64,000 nt of DNA, from assembly GCA_027923505.1 (NCBI GenBank), contig BROI01000022.1, positions 496,001 through 560,000 on the forward strand, given 5' to 3'. A program made the translations under genes and the position numbers. Below, piece after piece: positions 10,916-23,446 of this stretch. The notes beneath the pieces were generated by a model. The model was given only the letters and a program-made list of their open reading frames with translations. It was not told the origin of the DNA and did not search any database. The DNA is from Mayamaea pseudoterrestris. Lineage: Eukaryota; Bacillariophyta; Bacillariophyceae; Sellaphorales; Sellaphoraceae. Each line of letters begins with the position of its first letter. The first letter of the stretch is position 1.

Positions 10916-12460
10916 AGTGAATCAGCAGTGTAAGTGTATACTACATGTATATATAATGAAGGTTGATGCAAGAGCGTTCAGTCGCTGACTCCTTCTTGCA
11001 CCTTCATCTGCATCACAGATTCGCACCAAACGATGATTGTTTCCGACGAGATTCCCATCTTGGCCAACAATGATTCCATACTCAATGGATTCGCCAGTCT
11101 TGTGAATCCGCCGCCAACCATTGTGGAGAGCGATGCGTTCGACAAGAGCAGCTCGTGGGTTCATTCGTCCCTCTTGCAGCAGCAGCAAGTGCCAATCAAG
11201 ACTGGCAAGCGCAAGTTTACGGACGCGGCTACTGCTGCTGATGGCAATAACAAGAAGAAGCGCGCGACGCCACCGAAAAAGGAGGCAAAAAAGATTCCGC
11301 AGACTCCGACACTGGCACCAAAGCCACTGCAGCAGCAGCTGCCGACATCACCCACATTTACATTAACCGTATCGCTGCCATGCTCGACGCTCCAATCGGC
11401 TGGCACGGCCGACGACGAGTTCAAGGTGCACGCCCAAGCTGCCGTCACGGAGTTTCTCGAAAAGAACCACCAGGAGCAGCAGGACAAGGTTGATACCACC
11501 ACGGAACACGTCAAGGCACTCACGGCCGACAATTGGGTGGCTGGTGGTGGTAACAACACTCCTACAACCACGGACGTTTGCAGTCTCTCCGAAAACGATT
11601 GCTGCTCCGAAAGTAACAACAAACTCCCCCGCAACCGCCGCTCCGAAATGAACGCCGAGGACCGGGCCAAGCAGAACCGCGACCGCAACCGCGAGCACGC
11701 CCGCAACACGCGCCTCCGCAAAAAGGCCTACGTGGACGAACTCAAGTCGACGCTGCTGCAAGTGGTGGCGCAGCGTGACGCCGCCGCGCTGGCGAAACAG
11801 CATGCTGCCATGCGCGACCAGGAGCAGCGCGACGTGCGGTACCGCGTGGTGCAAGAGTTTATGACGCTGCGAGGTGCTCACGTCAAGGATGTGGCACGGT
11901 GGTCGGCCATTTTGGAGGACGACTTTTGCTTGACGCTTCCGTCGACGCCGTATAGGCGCATGGTGCAAAGCAACAGTGTCTGCGGAAGCAGTATTGGGTC
12001 CAAGCAAGTAATCACTGGCGTTGCGGAATGCATGTCGGATGCTTCCAACTTGTCAAGCTTTCTCCAGTCACTTGGTAGTCATGGAGGCGACGATTGTCCA
12101 GTGACGCTACAGTACAAGTGCGACCGCCAGGCCTTTTTAATGGACGGAGCATCCGCCATGGTTGACTGGGAGGCCGAGGCGGTGGGAGCTGCCGCAACTA
12201 CAACCTTTGCCGGCTTTGTTCGTTGCACCTTTTCGCCAGTCACCAACAAGCTTCGCGCCGTCAACATGTTTTTCGACACGGGCGTCGTCACCACCAAGAT
12301 TAACTCGGTCGCTGTGACCGTTGCAGGCAGCGCATCGTCGGCTGCCTCCATCTCCAAGGAGGAAGATTCGTCATTCGAAGAGGAGCAAAGCGTGCAAGAC
12401 GAGGAAACTGCCGGACGAGTTCCATCTACGATTGAACTATCGTCGCCCGAGTTTCATTAG
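10698..12460 (+). CDS. bZIP transcription factor with polyQ and stramenopile-type C-terminal domain
   Basis: Exons 10698-10929 and 11019-12460 (89-nt intron, phase 1), 557 residues. The N-terminus is acidic (DDFLDVHFLGDDLLDIYGD, activation-like) and then has a Gln run just before the splice site. The basic region is NRDRNREHARNTRLRKKAYV, carrying the N-x7-R pattern (NREHARNTR) that contacts DNA, followed by a short leucine zipper (L at heptad-like spacing from DELKSTLLQVV). After the zipper come RWSAILEDDFCLTLPSTPYR and a C-terminal segment with FAGFVRCTFSPVTNKLRAVNMFFDTG. I associate these blocks with a bZIP subfamily expanded in diatoms and haptophytes; the last resembles an NTF2/SnoaL-like fold. 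Target genes unknown. Start is the ATG at the end of a CT-rich leader. Confidence 0.85.
10881..10916 (+). repeat. CAG tract encoding polyglutamine
   Basis: About 12 consecutive CAG/CAA codons lie in the first exon of the bZIP gene, just upstream of the exon-intron junction at 10929/10930. Likely length-variable. Confidence 0.9.
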
Positions 12461-12877
12461 GCTACGCGATGGTTGGACTGCACAGCTAGGCGTCCATCAT
12501 TTTTACTTATACAAATCAAAACAAACAAACATTTTAACATAATCGCACCCTTTACTATGTAAACCAGAAACTTTGCTGCATTAACTTTTACGCTCCAGTA
12601 TTTCAAACCTTTGCATGCTTCTTGACGGTGGAACCTTCTAGCTTTATACTGCAGCACTTGCATCAATCACGTACATGTACTGTACAGCACAGCATGTCAC
12701 AACACTGTAATTATATTTTAACATGCGACCATGTTGACCAGCAATGTATATTTGAAAGGAGAAGTTCTTCATTCGCCTCACCATTGATGTAGACCTCATG
12801 GAAAGCCTATTCATCTATTACATGCGGTTAAAATGTTTTTACATTTTAGTTTAGAATGCGACTATAATAAGATTTTT
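12461..12877. other. Intergenic region between convergent genes
   Basis: 417 bp of AT-rich sequence between the 3' ends of the bZIP and transketolase genes. No gene or repeat seen; presumably the 3' UTRs. Confidence 0.5.
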
Positions 12878-15400
12878 TTACATGGATGAGATTTCCTTGG
12901 AAAGGTTCTCCGCCGACATGCCAAGCTCCTTCATGACAATGTCTCCTGGGGCGGAGAATCCAAAGCGGTCGACGCCAACAACCTTGCTAGCGTACTTGTA
13001 CCAGAGTCCAGTGACACCGGCTTCCATGGCGATGCGCTTGGTGCATGATGATGGAAGGACCGACTCCTTGTAGTCCTCCGATTGACGCTCGTAGAGCTCC
13101 ATGCATGGCATGGAAACAACGCGAGCACCTGGTAGTGACTCGGCGGCGTCAAGTGCATGCTGGACTTCAGATCCAGTGGCAATAATGATAATATCCAAAT
13201 CTTCAGTCTCCTTCTTGGCAATGTAGGCTCCCTTCAAGGCACCCTCACGGCGCTCCATGTATGGCATGGCATCGTTTTGCTTGACGTTCTGTCGGCTAAA
13301 GATGAGCGCCGTTGGGCCGTCCTCGCGGGTCACAGAGTGCACCATGGCGGCAACAGTCTCCTCGGCATCACCCGGTCGGAAGACGTCAAGGTTGGGGATG
13401 ACTCGGAGTCCAGAAACAGTCTCGACGGGTTGATGGGTTGGTCCATCCTCACCGACACCGATGGAGTCATGGGTCAAAATGTACGAAACGCGGTTTAGTT
13501 CCGACAAGGCAGCGACACGAAGGGTCGCGCGGAAGTAGTCGACAAAGACCAAAAACGTGGATCCCGAAATCTTAAAGAGTCCATGGTAGGCGAACCCGTT
13601 CAGGATAGATCCCATGGCGTGTTCGCGGATACCAAAGTACAAGTTCTTGCCCGAGTACGACTTGTCGAAACCAGCTCCAAAGTTGCCAGCGCCATCAATG
13701 TAGTTACGGGTGGATCCGTGAAGATCAGCTGATCCGGAAACGTAGTGGGGGACCAACCGGGAAACATGCTGAATGGCCTTGTACTGCGACACGCGGGTGG
13801 CTTCGGCGCCCGACTTGAGCTCCGGAATGTCCTTGATCATGGCCTCGGCGCCAATGGTCTTGTCATGAACGGCATTGTTCAATTGCTCAGCGAGCTCTGG
13901 GTTGGCCGCCTTCCACGCGTCAAAGGTCGACTGCCACTCGTCGTAGTCAGCCTTGTTCTTCTTCTGAATATCGGTGAAGAATTCGCGGGTTCCCTCGGAA
14001 ACGAACCACTTTTCGCCGTCCGGAAGACCAATGTTCTTCTTGGCCTTTTCAACATATGGGACACCAGCCTCTCCGTGGGCAGCGTTGGTTCCCTCCGTCT
14101 CTTCCATGCCCTTTCCAATAATGGTGTTGCATTTGATAAACTTGGGCTTGCCATTGTCGCTAGCCTTGGCCTTGGCGATGGTCTCCTCGACGAGCTTAAG
14201 GTCATGTCCATCAATGTCAAAGGTTTCCCATCCATAGGCATCGTAACGCTTGATAATGTCTTCGGACTGCGTGTACTCGGCCATCTTGTCGAGCGTCACT
14301 TCGTTGGCATCATACAAGACAATCAAATTGTCAAGCTTCTCGTGGGCGGCAAAGGCAGCCGCTTCGGCGGAGACACCCTCCTGAAAGCAACCATCTCCCG
14401 CCAAGGTGAAAATGTGGTGGTCAAAAATGGTATGTTCCGGAGTGTTGTACACGGCGGCGGCCATTTTCTCCGACGCGGCCATGCCGACGGCGTTGGAAAC
14501 ACCCTGTCCGAGCGGTCCCGTCGTGGCTTCCACACCGGGCGTGTTGTGCTCGGAGCTTGGGAATTCGGGGTGACCGGGCGTCATGGAGTGGTGCTGACGG
14601 AACTGCTTGACTTCGTCCAAGGGAAGGTCATATCCGGCAATGTTGAGCCAGGAGTAAAGGAACATGGAACCGTGTCCGGCCGAAAGGATGAAGCGATCGC
14701 GGTTGATCCATGTGGGGTCCTTGGGGTTGTACTTCATCTAAGCAATTAAAAGGTATGACGTAGCTAAAGTGAGATCAATTCACATGCAGTACTGCCTACA
14801 CCACATCCACTTATTACATTTTGTATATCACATACCTGACTACCCCAGAGAACGGATCCAATCTCGGCGGCACCAAGGGGAAGACCCATGTGTCCCGAAT
14901 GTGCGGCGGCGATCGAGTCCATGGCAAGACCACGCGCCTCATTGGCGGCAGTGGCAAGGGCGGCCATCTTGTCGGTGGCAACCTCCGTGCTCATCTTCAA
15001 TGATGTCTGTATAAGAATCAATTAGGTAGTATAGCGTGAGAAGCTGGTATTGAGCAAGCAGTATGATTTCTACGGCTGAATCGACGAGGAGAGCAAGTTC
15101 GACGGCAAATTCTGTCGTAGGTATGACCTCACCCATCGGCAATTAAAGATGAATGAGGCTCGAAGCGACGACTGTCCAGCAATCATCAGCCATGGCTCAT
15201 CCCCCTGCAAGTCTGTCTTTCTCTCTCAATGTCACAATTACACGAATCTATACTCGTCGCTTCGCGTCGTTTCATGCAAAATCTTCTCTCATTCTCACAC
15301 GCACCTGCATTCCAAACCGCGGCGCCGGCGCCATGGCCGTAAAGGCGTTGGCGTGCGCCGAAAGGCAAAAGGCGGCAACGGTGAGTGTCGAAAACTTCAT
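12878..15400 (-). CDS. Plastid-targeted transketolase
   Basis: Three exons on the minus strand (15305-15400, 14836-15006, 12878-14737), all phase 0, 708 residues. It transfers two-carbon ketol units with thiamine diphosphate in the Calvin cycle and pentose phosphate pathway. Exon 1 is a clean signal peptide ending SAHANA followed by FTAMAP, the ASAFAP-type motif for import through the four plastid membranes. The mature part is full length: [12 protein letters not shown], the TPP-binding stretch [10 protein letters not shown]...YDANEVTLD, the pyrimidine-domain signature FGIREHAMG, and [18 protein letters not shown] with the catalytic His region. The exon boundaries separate the targeting peptide from the enzyme, as is common for imported proteins. 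Ends in TAA. A divergent promoter is shared with the gene starting at 15956. Confidence 0.95.
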
Positions 15401-15955
15401 GTCTCTGCTGCTTCTTCTAATAGATGCAAGTAGTGTGGTGGACGACTGGCTGCTGCAGCGACGAACTAATGTTGTGGAGGTAGATCCAACAACCAACATC
15501 AACGCGACGACGACAACATGGAACACACGCACGATGACAACACATGCATGCTTGGTTGGTGGCGCGCCGTGGCAAACACTGACGTACGTCTTTAGTAACG
15601 CGAACCTTAACTATATCAAAGAATATCAATCGACGTCACGCGAGTTTTCATGAAAAGGGCCCAACAAGATTTCTCCGACAAAGTGCGCGCCAAGACTGGC
15701 AATCCTTGTCCTCCATGACCAACAAGAAAACATGTTGACAGCAGCAGTAACAGCAACTAGTAGCTAGCTTGTTGGATCCATCTCACAGACTATAGCTGGT
15801 AGAGTATCCTTGAAACGTTGAGAGAGGATATTGGCATTGCGACTCCTCAGCGCACCTCTGCAGCCGACGCGGCGCGAGTTTGCAATTGTTCTTTGGCACA
15901 AGGTCACATTACACATTGACAAGCAACGCAACGACCATTATTACGCACTTGCAAC
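15401..15955. promoter_or_regulatory. Divergent intergenic region, probable shared promoter
   Basis: 555 bp between the transketolase start (minus) and the basic disordered-protein start (plus). No gene seen. Regulatory role inferred from geometry only. Confidence 0.35.
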
Positions 15956-18577
15956 ATGAATCGCAGTCTTGCCATTCTCGCTCGCAAACACAAGGAAGCC
16001 CAAGGCAATGACCTGAACTTTCAGTGCATGGATGACGGTGGTGAATCCGTCGTCTCCTTCGACATCTCCTTGGCGCAGAGTCGACGCAACTTGATGGCGC
16101 AAATCAATCAAGAGCAAGAGCAAGATGAGGAAACTGCAGTCATGGCAATGGCTAGCGCGCATGCTGTGCCAAACAGATCAATCAGTAGTTCCATGTTTCA
16201 GCGGGGCGTGGCGTCGCTGGCCCGCAAGGTTTCCTCGCGCATGAGCAACTTTCGCGACAAAGAGTCTACTAATGAGAGAAATGAACTTGTTTCTGCTGCC
16301 AATGCAGTAGCAGGAACGAGCAGCAATAGTAATAATGTCAATCAGCAAGATGAGCATGATCAAAACAATCAACAGCTAGCGCATCACTTGCATCATGGCG
16401 AACAGACTCATCGCCGACGAGCTAGTGCTGCCGGTGGACTGTCGCCGCCCTCCATCATTTCGGACGAAGTAACCATTGATGACGAGCATGGACACAACCT
16501 TAATGATGATGCAGCAGCAGCCAAGCAGCGGCGGAGTCAGTCCGTGCCAAGCACCATCGCCAAGCGACGAGGACGCCGCAGTCGAAGCGTCACGACCACC
16601 ACGCGCGTGCGTCGGACGGATGTTGACTCGTCGGATCGACGTTTCAGCAGTGGCAGCAAAACGTCGTCGAGTGGGGCCGAGTCGGACTCCAAAACGCAGC
16701 AGCAGCAACGGTCCTCGTCCAAGCTGGTTCGAAGGAGTCACCATGGGCGTGTGCGTGAAAGTAACAGTAGTGCATCGGATCATGAATTTTCGGCGTCAAT
16801 GAGTGATTTGGAGCGGCGACGCAAGGTGATTCAACATGCCGACGACGTTGAGGATGATGACGAAGATGATGAAGCTGAACCAAAGAAAAAGACGCGGCGA
16901 AGAGTCATTGTCAAGGTTCGAAGTACGAGGGTGGATCCGGAGCATCCGGCAACTGAAGGTAACCAAGACAATGAAGAATTGATAAGAGACGCGCTGAAAC
17001 ATCGGAGTCGCAAAATTGATCAACTGTTGCATGCAAAACTTTCTTCAAGCTCTGGGCGGCCGCGTCGCCGCGGAAGCAATGGCGCTCAGAGTTGCGTCGA
17101 ACTGCAATCCACCAGTCGAGAGTCACTCTTGGTAGCAGCAAAGTCGCCGGCTGCTGCATCCAAGAGTCCGTTAAGGGTGAAAATGTCGCCGGGTCGTAAC
17201 CTAGAGTCGCCAACGACATTGCCTTCGGTGAAAGTGTCAAGGATATGCGTGGAAAAGCCAGAGCGGTCGTCATCATCTAACTTGCAGCACGAGGACATTG
17301 ACGCTCCGGTTGGTATTTTGCACCATCGATCATCGCATCATAGTCCTGCCAATGACTCGCTTCGTCGATCCCGAAGCAAGTGTAGGAGCGACAAGGACGC
17401 GGCTCGTAGCTCGAGCGCTCCAAAGGACAAGGAGATGCGCGTCGGTTCGAGACACAAACTGGCGCAGTCTCCAACCATTTCGCCAGCCAGATCCGAGTCT
17501 TCGCGGTCGAGAAAAGGTGATTCACCAAAAGATGTGCATAGCCGCAGGGAACACCGCAAAAGGTCAACCAAGCTAGAGGAGATTAAAAACATAGTTTTGG
17601 ATGTCGAGGATGATATTGATGGAGATCTTGCTTCACCAAAGCCGAGGGACGGCACGCGGAGGAAACATGGGTTGGTTGCTACCCCGCCCTCGCAGAAAAC
17701 TATCGTTCGTGGCATGACAAGATCGACCCATTCACCAAAATCAATGAGTGCAAAGCGAAGCGAACATTCGCCAAAAACCACCAGTATTCCGAGTCGTTCG
17801 AAACACACTTCTGCAACAATACACAAGTCGCCGGACGGTGGCCTCGTCGAGGATTTAAAGAAGGAAATGTCGGAAGCTAATCAGAAAAGTCGCGAACAGC
17901 TGATGAAGTCAAAGCATGAAAAGTCATCACACACTCCTAAAAGTCGGCCACGAAAGGCATTGAATTTGGAGGATAGTTATCCCGCCTCCAAGAATGGGAA
18001 GGAATTGACCGATGAGGTTTCTTTGGCGGAATCTGTCGGAACGGCCACAGGGACACCCAAGTTATTGAGACGAAAACGTGTTTCTGCTAGGAGCCCTGCC
18101 AGTGACAGGGTAGTCCGTTCCGCGTCAAAGTCCAAGGGAAGTCCAAGTGAGAAACGTGTTTATTCTGATGCGCAAAGTAAAGTGCACACAACGCGAAGGC
18201 GTAGTAAAGGTGTCAGCGAACCAGATGCGCCAGAGCTACCCAACCTGCAGAGTAGTAGCACGAAGCTTGGCAGAAGGTCGAACAGAAATAACGATGCACA
18301 CAGATCCCCGCAAGACCATTCAGACGCTTCAGATACCGAATCTACTGATGTAGATTTGCACTCAGGTGATTACGGTTATGGCTCCAAAGTCGACTATGAA
18401 ATGGATGATTATGGTGACGATGACATTATAAAAATGAAGCCGACAGGCAGCAAATCCAAACCTGTCGTCGCGGCACAGCTACAATTGCCGGGTCTGTCTC
18501 CTACAGTATTTGATGGTGACGAAGTGTCGGTACAATACCAAGACGTCGTCGCGTACAGTGATACCAATGCATTTTAA
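15956..18577 (+). CDS. Large basic, Ser/Arg/Lys-rich disordered protein
   Basis: 873 residues in one exon, no recognised domain. The N-terminus (MNRSLAILARKHKEAQGNDL, then FQCMDDGGESVVSFDISLAQSRRNL) is the only part that looks ordered. The rest is low-complexity: Ser/Arg/Lys with many SP and TP sites (KSPLRVKMSPGR, THSPKSMS, SEHSPKTTS), basic clusters such as AKRRGRRSRS and DEPKKKTRRR-like stretches, and acidic patches. The composition suits a phosphorylated nuclear or cytoskeleton-binding protein, but that is inference. No signal peptide, membrane segment or coiled coil of note. The tail is acidic, Tyr/Asp-rich (DYGYGSKVDYEMDDYGDDD). Stop is TAA. Confidence 0.7.
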   Translation: MNRSLAILARKHKEAQGNDLNFQCMDDGGESVVSFDISLAQSRRNLMAQINQEQEQDEETAVMAMASAHAVPNRSISSSMFQRGVASLARKVSSRMSNFRDKESTNERNELVSAANAVAGTSSNSNNVNQQDEHDQNNQQLAHHLHHGEQTHRRRASAAGGLSPPSIISDEVTIDDEHGHNLNDDAAAAKQRRSQSVPSTIAKRRGRRSRSVTTTTRVRRTDVDSSDRRFSSGSKTSSSGAESDSKTQQQQRSSSKLVRRSHHGRVRESNSSASDHEFSASMSDLERRRKVIQHADDVEDDDEDDEAEPKKKTRRRVIVKVRSTRVDPEHPATEGNQDNEELIRDALKHRSRKIDQLLHAKLSSSSGRPRRRGSNGAQSCVELQSTSRESLLVAAKSPAAASKSPLRVKMSPGRNLESPTTLPSVKVSRICVEKPERSSSSNLQHEDIDAPVGILHHRSSHHSPANDSLRRSRSKCRSDKDAARSSSAPKDKEMRVGSRHKLAQSPTISPARSESSRSRKGDSPKDVHSRREHRKRSTKLEEIKNIVLDVEDDIDGDLASPKPRDGTRRKHGLVATPPSQKTIVRGMTRSTHSPKSMSAKRSEHSPKTTSIPSRSKHTSATIHKSPDGGLVEDLKKEMSEANQKSREQLMKSKHEKSSHTPKSRPRKALNLEDSYPASKNGKELTDEVSLAESVGTATGTPKLLRRKRVSARSPASDRVVRSASKSKGSPSEKRVYSDAQSKVHTTRRRSKGVSEPDAPELPNLQSSSTKLGRRSNRNNDAHRSPQDHSDASDTESTDVDLHSGDYGYGSKVDYEMDDYGDDDIIKMKPTGSKSKPVVAAQLQLPGLSPTVFDGDEVSVQYQDVVAYSDTNAF

Positions 18578-18690
18578 CAACCTTTTACACAAGGATATAT
18601 GACTTTCGAAGGCGAAGACGTACATTGCCGAACGTTTTGTGAATGGTCGCAACGCATTTTAACGTAAATGTATTGTACCGCAATCTAGTT

Positions 18691-21600
18691 TCAGTTTTTA
18701 CTCATTAACTGTGAAGGTGGATTCTTCTTCTTCGCGTATGCTTCGGTCGTTGTTGTCTGGAGCCGTTCAAATACGTCTTGCTCTATGTATCCACTGGCAT
18801 TGCTTAAGGCTGTAGACAATGGCGGCACAACTGGTAACGAAGGCTCCTTGGATATCGCATTTCGGCTGGACGATATTTCTTTCGTGTCGTATGCGATTGC
18901 TTCAAGCTGCTTGACAGCATACGCCTGCGTTGTAGTTTTTTGCAAACGCTCAAACACATCCTGTTGCGTGTACGAAGCGAGTTTACCGCTGCATGTGTCT
19001 GCGTGACCTTTTGGAGAGTCGCGATCGCTTGCTGAAAGGCCAGCGTCGCTGTCACTGACGAGTAAATCATCGAGCAGTCTCGTCGCAGCATCACGTGGAT
19101 CAGTCCTTCCATAGTTTGAAGAATGAGGAGCATGGTGATCGTGCTCCTTCTCGTTATCGCTCTGCAGTAAGCTGTCAAGTTCTCTAGATGCGCGGTCTTT
19201 TTCCTTTTGAGCAGCAACATGGGTCGAGCGCGATACTGTGTAGTGTGATGGACTCCCGAGCCGATCGAAAACCGATTTGTGTCTCACGTCTGGGTTCTTT
19301 GGTGGTTTGCGGCTCGCATTGCTTAATGCACGAACACCGTTCTTTCCAATATCGTTTCGAACCACAATCTTTGAGAGTTTCTCAGTGACTTGCTTCGTCA
19401 TCGCCCGACGATTTGCCGAGCCGCGATTTGGACTGTTTCCCGATCTTTTTATCGGCGAAGGAGGGCTTGACAATTGCTCACCAGCAACAGGTGCTAGCGA
19501 GAAATCTTCATATTCGTAGGAGGTACCTTTAAGCGAGGGAGGTACTCTTCCTTCAGCGATAATCGCCAAGTCAGCCATTATCTCACTCGACCAATCGACA
19601 GGTTCGCTCCCACCGTCGCTATCAGAAGTATGCATTAGTTCGACATGCTTTTTCAAGCGAGGGGAGAATAGTCGATGCTTACTCCGACCTGTGCCAAATT
19701 GCCTTCTTAACGCCTTAGAGGCGGTCACCGAATGCCGAGCATGGAGAATATCGTCGACCAACTCGCAAATCGTATGAAATGTAGTCCTAAAATCACTCGC
19801 GCCGTCTAACTGCGTAGCAGTCAATTCACGTATTTGTCGTAAGACGGCGCGATGGTGCGCCAGGTCTTCTTGCTGTTCATCGTAAAGGGTCGACTTTTGA
19901 ACGTTAAGCGAGTTAAGTTCAGCTACCTGCGCGCGATAGTTGTCAATGGATTGATTTTCGGAACGCAACTCCTCAATCTGTTGCTCTAACAAAGAAATTT
20001 GTTCATTTGCAAGAAGCAGAACATTTGGTGCGATACGGTCGTCCGAACCAGTTGGTTGTGTCGCTCCAATTTCAGAAGTCTCCTTGACAATTCCCATCAG
20101 TGATATGATTTGCTCACGCTGAGCCTGCGTTAGCGATGCTATTTCTTGTCGTTGTTCCTCCATATACGACTGCAGTGCCGCTTCATTCCCTGCTGCTGCC
20201 TTTTCTGCTATCTGGGCTCGCTCGTCGAGCGAAGATGCCGTCCTTGCCAAAACCGATACACGCCGACGTTCTCGTACTATCATGCCAAACAATACGCGAG
20301 CAACAATAATTTTTGAGTGATTATCGATGCTGCCACCAAATATTCTCGCCAAATCCCCATCAAACAGAAAATTATCACTATTTGAACTGGACAGATCGTT
20401 CGTATCTCTAACAGGTTGCTTGTCCCTCCCAAGTCGTTGTGCTAATTGTCGGATACGACTTTCTTTAAACTTTATCTGGATTGACAATGACTCAACTTCT
20501 TCCGATCCCTCCCCATATGTTGCAACCGCTGCTTCACGATCGCTTGTTAATTGAAAGTGCTCTTCCCATTCCTCGGCAAGTTTATCAACGATCGCCTCCT
20601 TCCTTACGACAGAAGCCACCTTCTGGTCGAAATGATCGCGCAATCGGTCTACATCGACGTTACGTGATCGGGAGGACGCTTCATCCTGCCGCTTTTCTCG
20701 TCGTCCAACGAGTATGGGATCTAATCCAGCCTTTGCCATCACTCCCTTCTTTAGCGACAAAACTCGAACTTTCTTCTCTGCGTCTTTGTACTTTGACCGC
20801 AAATGCCCTAACTCTTGCAATCTAGCCTTAGCCACCTGCTGAGCCTTCTCCTTCTCAATCTCGCGTTGGTTTGACACTTGTTTCCATTTATTCAGCTCCC
20901 TGTCTTTCTGCATCGCATCTTTTTGGAACTGCTTTTTTTCGTTCGCAAAACTCTTTCGCTCTTCCACCAATTGTTTCTGCATGTCGACCTTCTTCCGCTT
21001 CATAGCCGTCACGTCATTTTGAAGTCGATTGATCTCAGCCAAGTTGCGAGATGAAACGGCGGTAAGATTCCGAAGTTCCTTTTGCTTCTTTCTCAAATCC
21101 GCAATGTGTCCTTCCTTTTCTTTTAACTGAGTTGTCAGATTAGTGTGTGACCTGTGTCCTTCCTTAGTTTTCTGCAACTCCAGGAGTAGCTTCTCTCGCT
21201 CCGCCTCTTTTGCGCTAAGCGTTGACTCCATCTGCCGTAACCGCTCGTCGTAAAAGTCTTTCATTCCCTGCAGACCATAGTTAAAAAGTTAGATACAAGA
21301 ATCATACCTCGGGCTGAGGAGTAGTAGGAGACAGACTGATGCATGCACTTACCGCATACTTCTCGTGACTGAGGCGCAACTGTTCTATCAAGTCCTCCTT
21401 TGCGGCGATGCTTCGGGAAAGTTCACTGAGGCCGGTCTCAAGCAGCCGATGACGTTTTGCTGGTGATTCCATAACTTCTTGCTCTTCTTCATCGTTCTCG
21501 CCACCCGCGTCCAACTCCTCATGATCTTCAAACGACTCGTTTCCACTAAGATACTTCTCGGTGAGCTTGTGGATTTTACTTTGTTCTTCAATCTCCTCAC

Positions 21601-23446
21601 GCTCGATTGCCTCAGGACTCGACTGATCATCCGCTGAGAGGGTCGACTTTAAACTAGCAAGCCGTTCCCTGTCAGCTTCCAAAGCTTTCCTGGCCCTTTC
21701 CAGCGCCAGCTGCTCTTGCTCAACGTCGACAGTCGCCCAAGCCATCTTATTAGCCTTTGACTCTGCATCACGTAGAGCGGCTTTTAACTCTCCAATTTCC
21801 GCTTCGTAACTCTTGGACTTTTCCAAAAAGGCTGCTTGCTCTGCTGAAAGGCTAACATTTCCGTCCGGAGAGACGACCGAGAGTTGTAACTTTAACAATT
21901 CGCTCTGAGCCTTGGCAACGTACAATTGCTCTTCTGCAGTATCGTGGTTGACTCTAGTCTCCCGAAGCTGTTCACGAGTTCGGTCAAGCTCCAATTGTAT
22001 ATCTTCCAGCTTTGAGTCGGTTGTTGGTGCCGAGTAAGCCCCGGGAGTTGCCGGCGGCATGGCCTTTTGTGGCGACATTGCACTTGCTAAACTAGTCGAT
22101 TCTCCGGATGCCAACGCTCTCAATTCCTGACGCGTAAATTGTAGCTTCACTTTATCTTCGTCCCAGCATTTCAGCAAGTCTGTTGCAAGCACTTGTATAC
22201 TGTTTTGCAGCTCGGCCACAAGCTTGGAGCTAGCATCCATGTTGACAACGGCATGATTTTGTATATTCTTGGCGCGATTGGCGTACCGCAGACAGTTCAA
22301 TGTTTCATCCAAATTGGACGAGCTCGGCGAAACGCAGGCAATCATGAGCGTCTTGTGGTTGCCACCCAAGCTTCCCTTGAGCAGACGCGTGAGTTTCGAG
22401 TCGCGATACGGAACATGCGTCTTGCCCCGCTGCTTGGGGTCGCCAAGTGCCGAAATAACGTTTCCCAACACCAAAAGACCCTTGTTAATGTCAATGCCTT
22501 CCTTTAGCCTCTTTCCTTCTGCTTGCGTTCGCTTTTGTCGTTCCGCGCCAGCCAAGTCTATAAAATTAAACTTGCTCCGCTTAATCTGCACATGCTCATT
22601 GTTACCTTGCGCATCGCCCTCATCGAGCACCACCGACTGCTCAATCAAGACTGACAGTATCGCATGCGACCGACTACTCGCCTCATTCATGGCGGTGGCT
22701 CCGGTGACGCGCCGCAGCTTGCCATGCGTCAACGCCCGCAACGCTTCCGTCGCCGTCGAAACTTGCTTCTGCGTCGCCCCCAGCACTTCGGGTTCACCGT
22801 CGGTTCCAACGTCGCGAATCGACAACTTGACGCAGTGGTTGCTCGTGAGCAAGTCGCGAATCTCTTCGCCGTAAATTTCCAGAAACTGCAAACGAATCAC
22901 GGACGTCTTTTCGTCATTGTTTAATCTGTCAAAGAGTGCTTGAATGGCGCGGGGAATGACGCCGGCGTGCTGCGAATCGCCAGCAACTGTTTCACTGCCT
23001 TCGTCGCCCATGATGGTGTAGGTTTTACCACTACCAGTTTGTCCGTAGGCAAAAATGGTTGCATTGTATCCCATCAAGCATGACTCGACGAGTGGTGCCA
23101 CGCAGGCACTGTATATTTGGTGCTGCGTTGACGTCAAGTCAAAGACTTGGTCGTAGGTGAATCGCGGCCCGCCTCCTGACACTTGCAGTGAACTGATCGA
23201 TTGCTGTTGCTGGTGCTGCACGACGCGAAGACAAAGGTCTGTGCCATCCTCCATGGCAAGCAGGGGACGAACTCGGACGGCAACCAAAACGCTGCTGGAA
23301 GCGTCGCGCTCCATAGTCATGGGTGCGGCGGCTGTTTCTAAAGCATCATCATCGTCTTGTATGGTTTCATTTTGAAGTTGATCTGCAATGTAGGATTCAT
23401 TCATCGAGTCATTCTCGGGTGCATCTTGGTCCATGGGAGCGCTCAT
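18691..23446 (-). CDS. Kinesin-4-like motor protein
   Basis: Two exons (21353-23446 and 18691-21267) joined in phase 0 across an 85-nt intron, 1556 residues. The motor domain is N-terminal (about residues 52-410): P-loop GQTGSGKT at ~135-142, switch I NEASSRSHAI, switch II DLAGAERQKRT and the SLGGNHKTLMIACVSPS stretch. Neck and stalk are long coiled coil. Blocks such as LTAVSSRNLAEINRLQNDVTAMKRKKVDMQKQL and a second helix rich in KQVSNQREIEKEK resemble the KIF4/KIF21 stalk, so kinesin-4 (plus-end motor on spindle or other microtubules) is the best fit. The C-terminal ~350 residues are disordered and contain repeated DVFERLQ-type motifs (separate finding). Start is the ATG preceding an acidic leader; stop is TGA. 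Confidence 0.88.

Noticed and set aside
11363-12007. Long antisense frames opposite the bZIP gene
   Set aside because: Low-complexity shadow of the bZIP coding strand.
13745-14749. 334-codon open frame on the plus strand opposite transketolase
   Set aside because: It mirrors the third-position composition of the strongly conserved transketolase exon and has no family features.
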